The notes under the pieces are model-generated. The model was given only the letters and a program-made list of their open reading frames with translations. It was not told where the DNA came from and did not search any database. From Bacteroidota bacterium (lineage in GTDB: Bacteria; Bacteroidota; Ignavibacteria; UBA10030; UBA8401): a stretch of 8,966 nucleotides of DNA. Positions 7,046 to 8,966 of this stretch are shown here, piece after piece. A program made the translations under genes and the position numbers. Within the stretch, counting starts at the first letter, position 1. Each line of letters starts with the position of its first letter. Where the stretch lies: NCBI GenBank assembly GCA_023229405.1, contig JALNZH010000141.1, positions 1 to 8,966 on the forward strand. Reading direction: 5' to 3'.

Positions 7046-8470
7046 ATGAACAATGGTAAAAAAACTCTCTTCCCGTTTCTCTTCCTTTTTGTTGCGCAAT
7101 TCTTCTACAGCACGGAATCGAATCAAGCCATTGATGTTCCCAAAGAAGGAGAATACGAATTCTGGCTTACCAATGCAGATCGTTCCGCACTTTTTCAAAA
7201 GCAATTGACAAGTCAGACCATCGCTGTCGGTGCTCCACTGCCGGTGATTAACGTGGAAAGCGGAACTGCATTCCAAACCATCGACGGATTCGGATGCACG
7301 CTGACCGGCGGGAGCGCCATGCTGCTGCATCAGATGAGCGATTCGGTGCGTGCCGGCTTGTTGAAGGAATTGTTCGCACCGAACGATAAGAATATCGGCA
7401 TCAGCTATTTGCGTATCAGTATCGGTTCATCTGATCTTGACGAGCGTGTCTTTACCTATAACGATCTTCCGGCAGGACAGACCGATACCGGAATGACGAA
7501 GTTCAGTCTCGATCCGGATCGGACGCATTTGATTCCCATCCTGAAAGAAATTCTTGCTATAAATCCCGACATCAAAATTCTCGGGTCGCCATGGTCCGCC
7601 CCAACCTGGATGAAAAATAATAACTCTTCCATCGGAGGAAGCGTACGAATTCAATATTATGGAGCGTATGCGCACTATTTTGTGAACTATATCCAGGGAA
7701 TGAAAAATGAAGGGATCAGCATTGATGCAATCACCATACAAAACGAACCGCTCAATCCCGAGAATAATCCAAGCATGGTGATGCAGGCAGCCGAGCAGGC
7801 GCACTTTATTACACAACACCTGGGACCGAAGTTTGCGGCGAATGGAATTGATACAAAAATAATTTTGTACGATCACAATGCTGACCGAACGGATTATCCA
7901 ATTTCCATTCTCAACGATTCTGCAGCGCGCGTGTTTGTGAACGGCTCGGCATTTCATTTGTACGGAGGGAACATTAGCGATCTATCGGCGGTGCACAATG
8001 CGCATCCGGACAAACATCTGTATTTTACGGAACAATGGATCGGTGCTCCGGGAAATTTTGCCGGCGACCTGAAATGGCATACCGGTAATCTAATCATCGG
8101 TGCAATACGCAACTGGTGCAGAACCGTACTGGAATGGAATCTTGCCGCAGATCCGATGCTGAACCCTCACACTCCCGGCGGATGCACGAAATGCCTTGGC
8201 ATATTGACGATTTCCGGAGACGCATTTTCACGCAATCCGGCATATTACATTCTTGCGCACGCCTCAAAATTTGTCCGTCCCGGCTCCATGCGCATCGCGT
8301 CATCCGTACCAGGATCGCTCACCAATGTTGCTTTTCTGCGAAGCGATGGTAAAAAGGTGTTGATCGTATTGAACGAAGGATCAAGTACGCAAATATTTAA
8401 AATCAAAGAGGAGAAAACAGAAATAGTTTCTTTTCTCACCGCCGGATCAGTAGGAACATACGTGTGGTAA
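7046..8470 (+). CDS. Glycoside hydrolase family 30 (beta-glucosidase/exo-beta-glucanase-like), secreted
   Basis: The 474-residue protein has an N-terminal signal peptide (MNNGKKTLFPFLFLFVAQFF..., basic start then hydrophobic core), so it is exported. The EFWLTNADRSALFQKQ segment and D80-G-F-G83-C-T-L-T-G-G are characteristic of GH30 of the glucosylceramidase type. S181-P-W-S-A-P-T-W-M-K190 forms part of the barrel. Acid/base E234 is in T-I-Q-N-E-P-L, and nucleophile E329 is in Y-F-T-E-Q-W. The GGC-T-K-C and HASKFVRPG-MRI blocks lead into the C-terminal beta-sandwich that ends at residue 474. This is full length for the family, with both catalytic glutamates kept. GH30 of this type (subfamilies 1 and 3) includes beta-glucosidases, beta-xylosidases and exo-beta-1,6-glucanases; the substrate cannot be assigned. 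It lies downstream of GH2 on the same strand, which suggests shared use of a beta-linked glycan. Confidence 0.94.
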   Translation: MNNGKKTLFPFLFLFVAQFFYSTESNQAIDVPKEGEYEFWLTNADRSALFQKQLTSQTIAVGAPLPVINVESGTAFQTIDGFGCTLTGGSAMLLHQMSDSVRAGLLKELFAPNDKNIGISYLRISIGSSDLDERVFTYNDLPAGQTDTGMTKFSLDPDRTHLIPILKEILAINPDIKILGSPWSAPTWMKNNNSSIGGSVRIQYYGAYAHYFVNYIQGMKNEGISIDAITIQNEPLNPENNPSMVMQAAEQAHFITQHLGPKFAANGIDTKIILYDHNADRTDYPISILNDSAARVFVNGSAFHLYGGNISDLSAVHNAHPDKHLYFTEQWIGAPGNFAGDLKWHTGNLIIGAIRNWCRTVLEWNLAADPMLNPHTPGGCTKCLGILTISGDAFSRNPAYYILAHASKFVRPGSMRIASSVPGSLTNVAFLRSDGKKVLIVLNEGSSTQIFKIKEEKTEIVSFLTAGSVGTYVW

Positions 8471-8759
8471 AAAATACGCATGCTTCAGAGGTCTAATGCG
8501 GCGTAAAAAAGTGAAGAGTATAAAAATTATTTTGTATCATCTGCGTTAAGAATGTTCTACTTACTTCGCGGAAACGCTGCAAAAATGAAATTCCGATGAA
8601 AGACGATCCTACAGTAAATCCTGTCCGTAACCACTGGAAACTATTGTAATTCACATCGTACCATCTTCGGTACGACAAAGAAACAAACTCTCCCGGCGAA
8701 ATCTTTTCCAACCATACAGCGTTGCAAAACGGAGGGAAATTTATACATTACATCCTGAT
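8471..8759. other. Intergenic stretch without a convincing gene
   Basis: No plus-strand frame of useful length is seen after the GH30 stop. A 72-codon minus-strand frame (8711-8493) exists only with a TTG start and matches nothing I recognise. Small hairpins are present: CGCAT (8477-8481)/ATGCG (8496-8500), and TCGTACC (8656-8662)/GGTACGA (8669-8675). Neither has a T-run on the plus strand. Confidence 0.5.
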
Positions 8760-8956
8760 GTTACGCAAAAAGGTAACAATGGTTCGACGCGGCGCAGAAA
8801 CAGCGGTCATCCTGGCAAATCCTTTGCTGTTTGTTCCGAAGGAATCCCTGCGGGAAAGGATGCGTCTTCCGATAGGGATGCCTTCGGCAGAAGGATGACG
8901 TAACTATCTTAGCCTGCGCCTTGCTCACCATGACCGTTTTTCTTGTTTTGCGTAAC
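8760..8956. repeat. Nested inverted-repeat element (MITE- or REP-like)
   Basis: Several inverted arms are nested in the correct order around one centre: GTTACGCAAAA (8760-8770) with TTTTGCGTAAC (8946-8956), 11/11; ATGGT (8779-8783) with ACCAT (8927-8931); GGCGCAG (8791-8797) with CTGCGCC (8914-8920); GTCATCCT (8806-8813) with AGGATGAC (8892-8899); and CCGAAGGAATCCCT (8836-8849) with AGGGATGCCTTCGG (8874-8887), 13/14. Alternative inner pairs also exist, such as ATCCTTT (8819-8825) with AAAGGAT (8855-8861). The unit is non-coding, about 197 bp, with terminal inverted repeats, which fits a non-autonomous mobile repeat or a compound intergenic palindrome. No target-site duplication is obvious. 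Multi-copy status cannot be seen here. Confidence 0.65.
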
Positions 8957-8966
8957 GTGAGTTATA

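Noticed and set aside
8493..8711. 72-codon minus-strand frame, followed by a weak hairpin (CGCAT/ATGCG) and TATTTTTT on the same strand
   Set aside because: It needs a TTG start, has no ribosome site, matches no family I know, and the 5-bp stem with a 14-nt loop is too weak to support a real terminator.
8781..8788. GGTTCGAC, similar to a tRNA T-loop
   Set aside because: No acceptor, D or anticodon stems fit around it; it is better explained as part of the inverted-repeat element.
8930..8966. ATG-led plus-strand frame open to the right edge (12 codons)
   Set aside because: It is far too short to judge and lies inside the right arm of the palindromic element.
1..8966. Hidden defence system, CRISPR, phage or toxin-antitoxin genes
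   Set aside because: All convincing coding regions were assigned to other families, no regularly spaced repeats were seen, and no recognisable nuclease, toxin, integrase or transposase motif appears on either strand.

Overview
This window appears to be chromosomal DNA from a mid-GC bacterium of the Bacteroidota/Chlorobiota/Ignavibacteriota group. That placement is inferred from the proteins: a YebC homologue with the MGR-x-FE N-terminus typical of that group, a GH97 enzyme, a small cupin with a D-H-W-C motif, and a HEAT-like protein of a type I associate with the group. Weak or absent Shine-Dalgarno sequences and intergenic palindromes of the TGCTGAGC...GCTCAG type agree with it. No rRNA, tRNA, CRISPR array, transposase or phage gene was seen.

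Layout. Positions 1-2784 hold five minus-strand genes. Reading in the direction of transcription they are a DHWC-motif cupin, an Asp/Glu-racemase-family enzyme, a HEAT-like protein, a small outer-membrane-barrel-like protein and a GH97 glycoside hydrolase cut by the left edge. The first three are tightly packed (4-nt overlap, then a 6-nt gap). The last two form a second tight pair (4-nt gap), possibly with its own promoter. A divergent spacer separates this block from a yebC-family gene on the plus strand. That gene converges with dinB (DNA polymerase IV) on the minus strand. Divergent from dinB are two plus-strand secreted glycoside hydrolases, GH2 and GH30, separated by a palindrome-rich spacer. 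The last ~500 bp have no convincing gene and end in a ~197-bp element built from nested inverted repeats.

How the genes fit together. Three predicted exported glycosidases (GH97 alpha-type, GH2 beta-type, GH30 beta-glucosidase/glucanase-type) lie in one 9-kb stretch, which suggests a scavenger of oligo- or polysaccharides. No SusC/SusD pair, sugar transporter or sugar regulator is visible, so this is not a classical polysaccharide utilisation locus within the window. The genes in between (translation factor, translesion polymerase, racemase/cupin) are housekeeping or stress functions with no obvious link to carbohydrates.

I see no convincing new multi-gene system. The items most worth a second look are the nested palindromic element at the right end, the cupin-racemase-HEAT cluster, the barrel-GH97 coupling, and a dyad upstream of dinB.
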